Made by a program: the position numbers and the translations under genes
Shown: one piece after another, positions 15,990 to 24,129 of the stretch
Layout of the letters: each line of letters begins with the position of its first letter
Numbering within the stretch: the first letter of the stretch is position 1
NCBI GenBank assembly: GCA_002746885.1
Contig: PDRS01000005.1
Location: 186,001 to 250,000, forward strand
DNA length: 64,000 bases
Reading direction: 5' to 3'
Source: Candidatus Saccharimonadota bacterium
GTDB taxonomy: Bacteria; Patescibacteriota; Saccharimonadia; Saccharimonadales; UBA4665
The notes under the pieces: generated by a model
Told to the model about the DNA's origin: nothing
The model's database searches: none
Seen by the model: only the letters and a program-made list of their open reading frames with translations

Positions 15990-17408
15990 ATGTTTATGTT
16001 TGAGCATGGACCGCCTAGAGATCAATCTCCAGAGGCTAGCCAGCCATCAAGGCTAAATCGTTTAGTTGGCGCGGTAGCTACTTTGGTATTAGCATCAACA
16101 CTTAACAGCTGCAGCGCAGAAGCAGAGCCTGTCACGTATGAACCAGCCGAGTCATCTGCGGTCATCACACCTAGCAGCGAGACCACTCCGTCTCGCACAG
16201 CTGCTAGTGAGACACCTGCCGGCTACAACACATTTGATACGCGAGAGCTACTAGAGGCAAACGCCGGTATACACATGATATATATTCCAGTCGAAAACGC
16301 TGCGCCAGCCGATAGTGATGGCGATCCCGTGATGAAAGCAATAAGTGAAACGTACCGTAAAAACATTCTAGAAGGAGACGAGGCTTTTACTCAAGAAATC
16401 CAGGATGGTATCAGCGAGGCGACCTATGGCAGATATAACCCAGCTGTCGAAGTGACAATAGCAAAGCAAAGCATACGGCTGGATGACGGCTGTGTCGACA
16501 GGGAGAGCAATAGAGACGTGTTGAAGATCTATGACGTAGTCACCTCTACGCAAAGCGAACACTCTATCCCTTCTATACCTGTCGCCGTGGTTGACGCACC
16601 TAGCTGCACAGGTAAAGAGGCTGTGGCGTTTGCTGGGTTCAATCATGCACTCGTTATCACAAATACTGCTTTTGGAATACATTTCCGGCGCGCTTTAATA
16701 CATGAGTTAGGCCATTCCGGAGGATTAGATCACGCTGGTGTTGCGGCGTGCACAAACGCCGTGAAGGTATCAGACTGCGAGATCAACCCTACGCTAGACC
16801 AGAACAGCATGATGGGCTATCGTGACCGGTTGGCTGGAATGTACGATACGCCCAAGCACAACCTCCTCAAATTTTTTACCCCCCCAGAACTATACGAGTT
16901 AGGGTTACTCAGGGAAGATGAAGTGATTACGCTAAACACGGCGCAAATGGTAGAATATGCAGAACAAAATAAACAGATTACGTTATCCGCTATAGACACG
17001 GCTGGGCATAAGCTTCTCGCATTAGAAACAGAAAATCCGAATAACGAACTCGGTGATCGCGTCTTTATCTCTTGGGGGCCAGACCCGTACGCGGCACTCT
17101 ATGACAAATACTGCGAGACTGATCGTCTTTGCGACAAGACAGGTTCTTCTACGGGCGATAAATCCTTACAAGTCAGGGTTCCAACAATCACACTCTCGGA
17201 CGGAGACATAACAGGAACGTTCGCTTTAGTAGGTTTCCCCATCAATGACCGTATGAGTGATTTGCCTCGTCTCAGGGGCTTTAATAGGACTGGCGTCGTT
17301 CACGAGGCAAATAATGTACAGCTAGTACTTACGGAACACGACGGATCATCAGCCACACTTAGCTTTCGATTGACCAAGGAACAAAACACTCAACCGCGAG
17401 CAGCGTAA
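15990..17408 (+). CDS. Secreted lipoprotein metalloprotease with metzincin motif
   Basis: The 472-aa protein has an N-terminal hydrophobic segment with a lipobox (LVLASTLNSC, Cys at about 42), then a Ser/Thr/Pro-rich linker, so it is probably anchored outside the membrane. The extended zinc motif HELGHSGGLDH (HExxHxxGxxH) is followed about 40 residues later by NSMMGY, a plausible Met-turn; both are marks of metzincin proteases. Six or so cysteines may form disulfides outside. It interrupts kbl-glmM and has different base use, suggesting acquisition. Target unknown. Confidence 0.82.
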   Translation: MFMFEHGPPRDQSPEASQPSRLNRLVGAVATLVLASTLNSCSAEAEPVTYEPAESSAVITPSSETTPSRTAASETPAGYNTFDTRELLEANAGIHMIYIPVENAAPADSDGDPVMKAISETYRKNILEGDEAFTQEIQDGISEATYGRYNPAVEVTIAKQSIRLDDGCVDRESNRDVLKIYDVVTSTQSEHSIPSIPVAVVDAPSCTGKEAVAFAGFNHALVITNTAFGIHFRRALIHELGHSGGLDHAGVAACTNAVKVSDCEINPTLDQNSMMGYRDRLAGMYDTPKHNLLKFFTPPELYELGLLREDEVITLNTAQMVEYAEQNKQITLSAIDTAGHKLLALETENPNNELGDRVFISWGPDPYAALYDKYCETDRLCDKTGSSTGDKSLQVRVPTITLSDGDITGTFALVGFPINDRMSDLPRLRGFNRTGVVHEANNVQLVLTEHDGSSATLSFRLTKEQNTQPRAA

Positions 17409-17540
17409 GTTGTGGCGTCTGGCGCACAAAGTCGCGCAGGTTTTTTCGCTCGACCAACACGCACATGATAGTATGAGTTAGTGCGCGGCTAGGCGAAATG
17501 CTGGTAGCTGCGGAATAATCAAGAGAAAGTCTATACATTT

Positions 17541-18839
17541 ATGAGCAGAGAACTATTTGGCACCGACGGCGTCCGTGGTCTGGCAAACGAATACCCGCTC
17601 GATGACAGCGGCGCAGAGGCAATCGGCCGCGCCGTTGGCGCTTATTTTGCAAAAGCTGGCGAACATATAGTGCTCGCATGCGACACGCGCGAGTCATCTG
17701 AGCGAATTGTCGCTGCCGTCGCCAAAGGGCTGCAAGGCGTCGGCGTACGCGTTGTCTTTGTCGGCGTAGTGCCGACGCCCGGCCTAGCCTACCTGACCGC
17801 GCAAAACGAATCATTTGTCGCCGGCGTGATGATAACGGCCAGCCACAACACCTACGAATTCAACGGCATAAAAGTCTTTGGCGCCGACGGCGGCAAACTG
17901 CCCGACGACATCGAAGAAAAAGTCAGCCGCGCCATTACGCAAGGTACGGCCGACCGCGAGGGCGGAGGGTACGAAACAAAACCAGAGCTGGCAAAACAAT
18001 ACGAGGATTTCTTGGTACATTCGGCCGAAGGCGAACGCTTCGACGGAACCACGCTCGTCGTCGACAGCGCCAACGGTGCTGCCTGCGGCATCGCCCAGCG
18101 CGTTTTTGAGCGGCTTGGCGCGCAGGTTATTCCGTTTGCCTATGAACCAAACGGGCGCAATATCAACGCCGCCTGCGGCGCCACCGACCCGCGCGCCGCC
18201 CAAGAAATGGTCGTTTCGCATAGCGCCGATATGGGCATTACGCTCGACGGCGACGCCGACCGGCTGATTCTCGTCGACGAGCGCGGCAGGCTGTGCGACG
18301 GCGACCGTATTCTGTACGTGCTCGCCGTGGGGCGAGGCAATCCGACCGTCGTGGCAACAGTGATGTCCAATCTCGGCGTCGAACAAGCGTTATCCGCGCA
18401 CGGCGTCAAAATGGTCCGTACCGCCGTCGGTGATCGCTACGTACTAGAACACATGCTCGAAAGCGGTATCACGCTCGGCGGGGAACAATCTGGCCACATC
18501 ATCATGACCGACCTGAACACGACCGGTGATGCACTTTTGGCCGCTGTGCAACTTTTACGCGTGTTGAAAACGTCTCATAAATCACTCGCCGAATGGAGCG
18601 ATGAAGTACAAAGCGTGCCGCAAGCACTGGTAAACTTCGCCATTACCGACAAAACCAAGCTGCAGACACCAGAGGTGGAAGCCTACGTTCAGACGAAAAA
18701 GAGCGAGCTCGGCGCTGCTGGCCGCATACTCGTACGACCGAGCGGCACTGAACCACTTGCCCGCGTTATGGTAGAAGCGCCAAACGCTCAAGCACTCGCC
18801 GAAGAAATGGCCGCCCACATTCAGGAGCTCGTATCATGA
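17541..18839 (+). CDS. glmM: Phosphoglucosamine mutase
   Basis: Converts glucosamine-6-phosphate to glucosamine-1-phosphate for UDP-GlcNAc and peptidoglycan. Motifs: FGTDGVRG at the start, the phosphoserine loop MITASHNTYEFNGIK, metal loop LDGDADRLIL, sugar loop GGEQSGHI and phosphate loop RPSGTEPLARVM. It is a normal 432 aa. Its stop overlaps the start of the following acetyltransferase gene. A broken copy of its 5' end lies at 15836. Confidence 0.96.
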   Translation: MSRELFGTDGVRGLANEYPLDDSGAEAIGRAVGAYFAKAGEHIVLACDTRESSERIVAAVAKGLQGVGVRVVFVGVVPTPGLAYLTAQNESFVAGVMITASHNTYEFNGIKVFGADGGKLPDDIEEKVSRAITQGTADREGGGYETKPELAKQYEDFLVHSAEGERFDGTTLVVDSANGAACGIAQRVFERLGAQVIPFAYEPNGRNINAACGATDPRAAQEMVVSHSADMGITLDGDADRLILVDERGRLCDGDRILYVLAVGRGNPTVVATVMSNLGVEQALSAHGVKMVRTAVGDRYVLEHMLESGITLGGEQSGHIIMTDLNTTGDALLAAVQLLRVLKTSHKSLAEWSDEVQSVPQALVNFAITDKTKLQTPEVEAYVQTKKSELGAAGRILVRPSGTEPLARVMVEAPNAQALAEEMAAHIQELVS

Positions 18840-19441
18840 ATGATTACCCGACTACCTTCGCCGACGATGTATTCGCAGAGCAGGGCAATGACCTCAGCGA
18901 CACCGCAAAACAGGCCCTAGCACGCTTGTCCGAAAAAGGCTATGTCGTACATACCGGCCTGCGCCGAACAGATGTCGCCGCCCTACACGCGCTCTCACTC
19001 CAACCAAGCATACGAGAGTACTGCCCAAACGACTGCACAAAACGCTTCAAAGACGAACAAACAACTGCGAATTGGCTGGAAAAAGGCAGACTCGCCGTGC
19101 TGCTCGTTCACAAAAAGACCGGCGCTATAGCTGGGTATGGCTGGTTTGGCCCAGGAACGAGCGAACACGTGCCCAGCGGGCGAGAAACATTTGGCCTGCG
19201 CGTCAGCGAAGACCACCAGGGAAACGGTCTGGCAACCCCATTCTTGACCGTCATACTCGACCTCGCAAAACAACGCTACGAAGTCCAGCAGCTCTGGCTC
19301 GAATCCTGGCAAAGCAACGCAGGCGCGCTCCACGTTTACCAAAAACTGGGTTTCGTAACCGTCCACACCGAACCAGCCCGCCGCCCAACCAAGAACAACG
19401 CCGCCACTCCTGACACCCGCGTCTATATGGTGCTTACATAA
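18836..19441 (+). CDS. GNAT-family acetyltransferase
   Basis: Acetyl-CoA-dependent N-acetyltransferase fold, 201 aa. The acetyl-CoA site corresponds to LRVSEDHQGNGLATPFL (about 121-137), followed by LWLESWQSNAGALHVYQKLGFVTV, the usual motif B. It overlaps glmM by 4 bp (ATGA), which tempts a GlmU-like role, but GlmU acetyltransferases have a left-handed helix fold, not GNAT; substrate unknown. Confidence 0.85.
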   Translation: MNDYPTTFADDVFAEQGNDLSDTAKQALARLSEKGYVVHTGLRRTDVAALHALSLQPSIREYCPNDCTKRFKDEQTTANWLEKGRLAVLLVHKKTGAIAGYGWFGPGTSEHVPSGRETFGLRVSEDHQGNGLATPFLTVILDLAKQRYEVQQLWLESWQSNAGALHVYQKLGFVTVHTEPARRPTKNNAATPDTRVYMVLT

Positions 19442-19519
19442 AGGACTACTAGTAAAACTACGTCATCATATCTCTTAAAAGCGATGGGCTGTCGGCCGCA
19501 AAATATCCAACGTTTTGGC

Positions 19520-19548
19520 TTGTAACAAACAGCTTCATCTGTTATGCT
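19520..19548 (+). promoter_or_regulatory. Promoter of the rplJ-rplL leader
   Basis: TTGTAA (19520-19525) and TATGCT (19543-19548) with 17-bp spacing; start near 19555. The -35 word is the same as that of rplK. Confidence 0.55.
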
Positions 19549-19554
19549 ATAGGA

Positions 19555-19672
19555 GTTACCAAAGACAGTGGCGTCCGGTTTTAACGGATTAAGTATGCCA
19601 CCGAGGCAACGAAATACGTATCATTTCGATTGCTTTTAGGCGCTTTTGGTAATTCCAAAGGCGCCTTCTTTT
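19555..19672 (+). promoter_or_regulatory. L10 ribosomal protein leader with attenuator
   Basis: The transcript opens with an L10-leader-like sequence (AAAGACAGTGGCGTCC near 19560 and GCCACCGAGGC near 19597, resembling the known L10-binding leader in front of rplJ). It ends in a strong intrinsic terminator: AGGCGCTTTTGG (19638-19649) pairs with CCAAAGGCGCCT (19655-19666), then a T-rich tail. In the family, L10 (with L7/L12) binds the leader and represses its own operon; here premature termination is the likely mechanism. Confidence 0.75.
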
Positions 19673-19763
19673 CGTAACGGAATACTGGCGCGTTCGTATG
19701 GTCGATGACGACTACCCAGTATTCTTTCATTCATTATTTAGCATTCACTCCAAAGGAGACAGA

Positions 19764-20288
19764 ATGGCACTAACGAAACAACAAAAGGACGATGTCGTTG
19801 CTGAGGTCGGGGACCTGCTGCAGTCCGCAAAAATGACGGTTGTCGCCACATACCAAGGCACGCCCGTAAAAGCACTGCAACAGCTTCGCCGCGACGCAAA
19901 AGCAACTGGCACGAAAGTGAAGGTTATTAAAAACCGCTTGGTCATTAAGGCCATGCAGCAAAACAGCACCCTCAAAGACGCCCCAACGGACGAACTGAGC
20001 GGTATGCTGCTTTACGCCTTCAACAGCGAAGACGAAGTTGCGCCAGCACAATCACTGAAGGCATTTGCCAAGCAGAATCCTTCGATAGAGTTTGTCGGAG
20101 CATACAGCGGCGACGGCACCTTCATGGATGCCGCAGCGGTCAAAACTCTCGCTGACCTACCAGGCAAAGACCAGCTCATTGCCGAAACAGTGGCTACCTT
20201 GCTGAGCCCAGTCAACGACATCACCAACGGCCTTTCAGGCAACCTGCACGCGCTGCTCGACGGCGTTTGCGACAAAGCGAGCGCTTAG
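19764..20288 (+). CDS. rplJ: 50S ribosomal protein L10
   Basis: L10 anchors L7/L12 dimers to the ribosomal stalk. The sequence shows MALTKQQKDDVVAEVGDLL, VVATYQGTPVKALQQLRRDAK and VKVIKNRLVIKAM, typical of L10, and a C-terminal helix region for L7/L12 binding. 174 aa. ATG 19764 follows AAAGGAG; a frame extending to 19698 has no ribosome binding site. It is separated from rplL by a 142-bp gap with no clear element. Confidence 0.96.
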   Translation: MALTKQQKDDVVAEVGDLLQSAKMTVVATYQGTPVKALQQLRRDAKATGTKVKVIKNRLVIKAMQQNSTLKDAPTDELSGMLLYAFNSEDEVAPAQSLKAFAKQNPSIEFVGAYSGDGTFMDAAAVKTLADLPGKDQLIAETVATLLSPVNDITNGLSGNLHALLDGVCDKASA

Positions 20289-20430
20289 TCGCTGCGCTTC
20301 ATTAACATTACCGTGCCGCCTGCCGCAAAACATACGCTTCGCTTCTCGTCATTGAGCTTCAATCACGATAGGCTACAAGTAACTGTTTGCGACTATGCGG
20401 CGCACACATTTCAATAAAGGAGATGACACT

Positions 20431-20814
20431 ATGGCAGATGTAAAAAAACTCGCCGAAGAACTGACAAAACTAACCGTTCTCGAAGTAAACGAGCTCAAAA
20501 CTATCCTCAAGGACGAATACGGCATCGAGCCAGCTGCTGCGGCTGTGGCCGTAGCTGGTCCTGCTGCGGCAGGTGACGCTGCAGGCGGCGGCGAGGACGA
20601 AAAGAGCGAATACGACGTCAACCTTAAAGACGCTGGCGCGCAAAAAGTTGCCGTCATCAAGGCAGTCAAAGAACTGACCGGTCTTGGTCTTGGCGAAGCA
20701 AAAGCTCTCGTAGACGGCGCACCAAAAGTCGTGCTTGAAAAAGCCGCCAAAGAAGACGCAGAAAACGCCAAAAAGGCTCTCGAAGAAGCCGGCGCAACCG
20801 TCGAACTCGTCTAG
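20431..20814 (+). CDS. rplL: 50S ribosomal protein L7/L12
   Basis: Stalk protein recruiting translation factors. N-terminal dimerisation helix [20 protein letters not shown], an Ala/Gly-rich hinge, and the globular domain with [20 protein letters not shown] and ending [11 protein letters not shown]. 127 aa, normal. AAAGGAG precedes ATG 20431. Confidence 0.97.
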   Translation: MADVKKLAEELTKLTVLEVNELKTILKDEYGIEPAAAAVAVAGPAAAGDAAGGGEDEKSEYDVNLKDAGAQKVAVIKAVKELTGLGLGEAKALVDGAPKVVLEKAAKEDAENAKKALEEAGATVELV

Positions 20815-20860
20815 TTCAGCCAAAGAAACCGCAAAAGGAAACTTGGCGAAACCGCAAAAA

Positions 20861-20888
20861 AACGCTCCCCAAACGGAGCGTTTTTTCT
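20861..20888 (+). terminator. Terminator after rplL
   Basis: AACGCTCC (20861-20868) pairs with GGAGCGTT (20875-20882), followed by a run of T. Strong intrinsic terminator 46 bp after the rplL stop. Confidence 0.9.
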
Positions 20889-20914
20889 TTCCGCCCACGC
20901 GCACCGCGAAAGGC

Positions 20915-20964
20915 CGTGAAAGGACAGTCCTCGCACAAAAATGTGCGAGGACTGTCCTTTCACG
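20915..20964. repeat. 23-bp perfect inverted repeat (REP/MITE-like hairpin)
   Basis: Arms 20915-20937 and 20942-20964 are perfectly complementary over 23 bp with a 4-nt AAAA loop; the outer sequence is CGTGAAAGGACAGTCCTCGC. No T-run follows, and a normal terminator for rplL stands just upstream, so termination is not its evident job. The length and perfection resemble repetitive extragenic palindromes. Confidence 0.8.
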
Positions 20965-21076
20965 CTTTGACGAGGAGTTGTACTTATCCACAGCGACCCA
21001 GAAATTGTTTCGGCAGTATTTTGACTTGCATAATGAGGTATGCTAGGGTTAAACTAAGGTGTAATACACGTATGCG

Positions 21077-21628
21077 GTGGAGCAACAAGCAGAGGAAATA
21101 GAAAGAAAGAGTGTGCGCATGGCCGATTTACCAGAAAAACAAATCAAACGGCTACGATCTCTCATACAAGAGGCAGAGACGAATTTGGCCGCAGCAAATG
21201 AGTTGCTCATTAGTCTCGTTGGCGATGACATAAAAGTTCAGGCAAAAGTAAGCGATGAAGCTCTTGGCAAAATAGTCGAGGGCGTGTTTGACGGCCAAAA
21301 CATGGTTGGCAGCGACGGCAAAACATACCCCGTCCCAGCTAACTACGCGAGTAAGTCCAAGCTCGTTCAGGGCGATATTCTCAAACTTACCATTGCCGAT
21401 GACGGAGCATTTCTATACAAGCAAATCGGTCCAATCCCTCGAAAACAAGTCGTTGGACAGCTCAAGCTTGAAGGCGGACATTATTTCGTTACCGTTGGCA
21501 GCAAAGATTATCGCGTTTTACTCGCCAGCGTGACGTATTTCAAAGCAAAACCAGGCGACCAAGTTTCCGTCAACGTGCCCGAAGACGACGCTGCCGCCGA
21601 GTGGGCAGCCCTCGAAGCCGCTCTGTGA
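21077..21628 (+). CDS. Conserved hypothetical protein
   Basis: 183 aa. The N-terminus (about 1-45) is a charged coiled-coil-like helix (EKQIKRLRSLIQEAETNLAA). The rest is beta-rich with GKTYPVPANYASKSKLVQGD, LKLTIADDGAFLYKQIGPIPR and a final YFKAKPGDQVSVNVPED, suggesting a small beta-barrel domain and perhaps nucleic-acid binding. I recall similar proteins as conserved unknowns in CPR genomes. The start may be GTG 21077 or ATG 21119. A possible -35 (TTGACT, 21021) lies upstream. Confidence 0.75.
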   Translation: MEQQAEEIERKSVRMADLPEKQIKRLRSLIQEAETNLAAANELLISLVGDDIKVQAKVSDEALGKIVEGVFDGQNMVGSDGKTYPVPANYASKSKLVQGDILKLTIADDGAFLYKQIGPIPRKQVVGQLKLEGGHYFVTVGSKDYRVLLASVTYFKAKPGDQVSVNVPEDDAAAEWAALEAAL

Positions 21629-21642
21629 TACAGTAGAAAACC

Positions 21643-22524
21643 ATGTGGGTACTTGCGCTTGTAATTAATTTGACGCTCTTCACTGCGGCAACTCTACTGA
21701 AACGACAATACGCGCAGTCGCACACTGTACCGGCAAGTGTTTCTATGGCTGTTTCCTACACCATAGGCTTCATGCCCATAAGTCTCTTCGTAGGGCTATT
21801 GCTAGCACACGATGTCTCGTGGTCTTGGTTGACATGGTGGCTTTTGCTCGGAGCAACCCTGTTTTTGGCGCTGTTTATTTGGCTATCCTTTCTTGCGATG
21901 CGCTACATACCAGCGGCGCTCAATCAAACTTTATCGCAAGCTCGCATCGTAATCGTTATCATACTCGGTAGTTTGTTTCTGCAAGAAAGCCTCACGGCGG
22001 CGCAGTTCATCGGCGCAGCACTCATCCTTGCCGGCGGCATAGTTGCCATATGGGCGCCAGCAAAAGCACACCGCGCCGGTCTTGGGCGCCATAAGCACCT
22101 CATGAAAGGGATTATTCTCTCCGTCGTGTCGGCACTGTTCCTTGGCATCGGAGCCGTACTCGAAAAAGCCGTCCTTCGCCACATGGACATCGGTGCGTTT
22201 TTCATATACGGATTCGGCCTCCAGACATTCTGGCTCATAGTGTTTGCACTGAAAGACACGAACGGCAAGATACCGGCCGGACTTTCGAAAACGATTGTCC
22301 GGCAATCCACGATCATCGGCGTACTCACCGCAGTTTTCGGTATAAGCTACTTTGTCGCTCTCCAGGGCGCGGACAATATTTCACTCGTCCAGTCGCTTAC
22401 TGCACTGACGTTACCCATGACAGCCGTAGCTGCCCACTACTTCCTCAAAGAACGCGATGACGCCAAATTGCTCTGGACAGCTATCATCATGAGCGCCACC
22501 GGTGTTGTCATCACTGCTTTGTAA
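21643..22524 (+). CDS. DMT/EamA-family membrane transporter
   Basis: 293 aa with about ten hydrophobic segments and two homologous halves, as in EamA (drug/metabolite) permeases. The second half ends with ALTLPMTAVAAHYFLKERDDAKLLWTAIIMSATGVV, matching the family repeat (compare ITMRACD region LGSLFLQESLTAAQFIGAALILAGGIV in the first half). It probably exports or imports a small metabolite. It begins 14 bp after the preceding gene. Confidence 0.87.
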   Translation: MWVLALVINLTLFTAATLLKRQYAQSHTVPASVSMAVSYTIGFMPISLFVGLLLAHDVSWSWLTWWLLLGATLFLALFIWLSFLAMRYIPAALNQTLSQARIVIVIILGSLFLQESLTAAQFIGAALILAGGIVAIWAPAKAHRAGLGRHKHLMKGIILSVVSALFLGIGAVLEKAVLRHMDIGAFFIYGFGLQTFWLIVFALKDTNGKIPAGLSKTIVRQSTIIGVLTAVFGISYFVALQGADNISLVQSLTALTLPMTAVAAHYFLKERDDAKLLWTAIIMSATGVVITAL

Positions 22525-22533
22525 ATACTACAC

Positions 22534-22562
22534 TCGCCATTCGCCATTCGCCATTCTATAAT
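22534..22562 (+). promoter_or_regulatory. dnaX promoter with three tandem 7-bp repeats
   Basis: TCGCCAT occurs three times in tandem (22534-22554), immediately followed by a perfect -10, TATAAT (22557-22562). The dnaX ATG is 8 nt beyond the -10, so the mRNA is leaderless. The repeats occupy the place of the spacer and -35 region. Confidence 0.65.
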
Positions 22563-22570
22563 GAGATGCA

Positions 22571-24100
22571 ATGGGGAAGGCGTTATACCGAAAATACCGG
22601 TCACGGGCATTGAGCGAGGTGGTGGGGCAAGATCACATCACGACCACGCTCAGCAATGCTCTAGCGGCAGGAAAAATTGCTCACGCCTATCTACTGACTG
22701 GACCGCGCGGGGTCGGCAAAACTTCTATCGCTCGTATTTTAGCGCATGAAATTAACGGCCTACCATACAGCGAAGAACCACATTTTGACATCATAGAAAT
22801 AGACGCCGCCAGTAACAACGGCGTGGAAGATGTGCGCGACTTGCGCGACAAAATCATGAGCGCTCCCAGCAGTGCAAAATACAAGGTTTTCATCATCGAC
22901 GAAGTGCACATGCTAAGTAAAGCAGCGTTCAATGCACTACTCAAAACTCTCGAAGAACCACCTGCACACGTTGTGTTCATTCTCGCGACGACCGAAGCGC
23001 ATAAACTTCCCGAAACTATCATTAGCCGTACTCAACGCTATGGTTTTCGCCCTGCTGTTCCGGAAAAAGTTGAAGAGCTGCTTCGCACCATCGCAGCTAA
23101 AGAAAAAATCACGCTCGACGACGACGCTCTCGCGCTTATCGCCAAACACGGTGACGGCAGTTTCCGCGATAGCGTCAGTCTGCTCGACCAGGCCAGCAGC
23201 ATGAGCGAGCATGTCACGCTCGACCAAGTTGCTCAGCTGCTCGGCCACGCGCCGCACGAACACATCGCAGCGCTTCGCGACAGTATAGACGCCTATGACG
23301 GCACAAAAAGCCTTGCCGCAGTGCAAGCCATGCTAGACCAAGGATATGAGCCCGCCATGATCGCCGCTCAGCTCAGCGCAGTACTCCGCGAAGAAATCAC
23401 AACTCAGCAAAACAGCCATAAAACACGGCGCAACCTTGATCTTCTCCGCCAGCTGCTCGATATCGCACCCGCTCACAACCCTCGAGCACTCTTAGAAATT
23501 ACCGTCGTACGGGCAGCGACATCGCTTCAGCCTGACTTCACCGAACCAACATCGCACAACGCAGCTGCCGCAAAAGACACGACCCAAGCCGCCGCACCCG
23601 CCCAAGAACCAACCGACTCGACGAAACCGTCGCCAAAACAAAAAACCCAAGAAACAACCCCGCAGCCCGCCCCAAAAACCCGTCCGCCGCAGGCAAAATC
23701 TTCACCAGGAGAAACCCCCGTTACGCCGCAGCCTGAACCCGCAACAACCAGCACCGCTGCAACTGAATCCTCAGCCGATGATGACGCCAAACAGTTATGG
23801 CAAGCTGTCCTCCAAAACCTAAAGCAAAAACACAACACGCTATATAGCGTCGCCCGCATGGCGCGTCCCCGCCTGAACGGCGACAAGCTCTCGCTCGAGC
23901 TCAGCTTTGCTTTTCATAAAAAACGCTTAAACGAACCGCAAAACCTTGCTATTTTGACGCAACTGGTTGAGTCTGAGCGAGGAAAACACACACGCATCAC
24001 CTGTCTGCAAGCCGCCGCACCCGCTCAGCCGCCTGACGAAAAGCCCGATCTTGCAACTATAAGCAATATCTTTGGAAGCGCTGAACTGCTAGAATCATAG
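22571..24100 (+). CDS. dnaX: DNA polymerase III subunit gamma/tau
   Basis: Clamp-loader ATPase of the replicative polymerase. Walker A GPRGVGKTSIARIL, DIIEIDAASNNGVEDVRDLR, Walker B FIIDEVHMLSK and the NALLKTLEEPPAHVVFILATT block are all present. The four zinc-binding cysteines normally found between Walker A and IEIDAAS are absent; that loop is replaced by a short NGLPYSEEPHF, and the usual SRC is SRT. A Pro/Thr/Ala-rich linker (about 325-400) separates a C-terminal tau-like domain. 509 aa. Confidence 0.95.
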   Translation: MGKALYRKYRSRALSEVVGQDHITTTLSNALAAGKIAHAYLLTGPRGVGKTSIARILAHEINGLPYSEEPHFDIIEIDAASNNGVEDVRDLRDKIMSAPSSAKYKVFIIDEVHMLSKAAFNALLKTLEEPPAHVVFILATTEAHKLPETIISRTQRYGFRPAVPEKVEELLRTIAAKEKITLDDDALALIAKHGDGSFRDSVSLLDQASSMSEHVTLDQVAQLLGHAPHEHIAALRDSIDAYDGTKSLAAVQAMLDQGYEPAMIAAQLSAVLREEITTQQNSHKTRRNLDLLRQLLDIAPAHNPRALLEITVVRAATSLQPDFTEPTSHNAAAAKDTTQAAAPAQEPTDSTKPSPKQKTQETTPQPAPKTRPPQAKSSPGETPVTPQPEPATTSTAATESSADDDAKQLWQAVLQNLKQKHNTLYSVARMARPRLNGDKLSLELSFAFHKKRLNEPQNLAILTQLVESERGKHTRITCLQAAAPAQPPDEKPDLATISNIFGSAELLES

Positions 24101-24129
24101 AAAAGGGAAAACGAGGTACGCGTTCCGCT

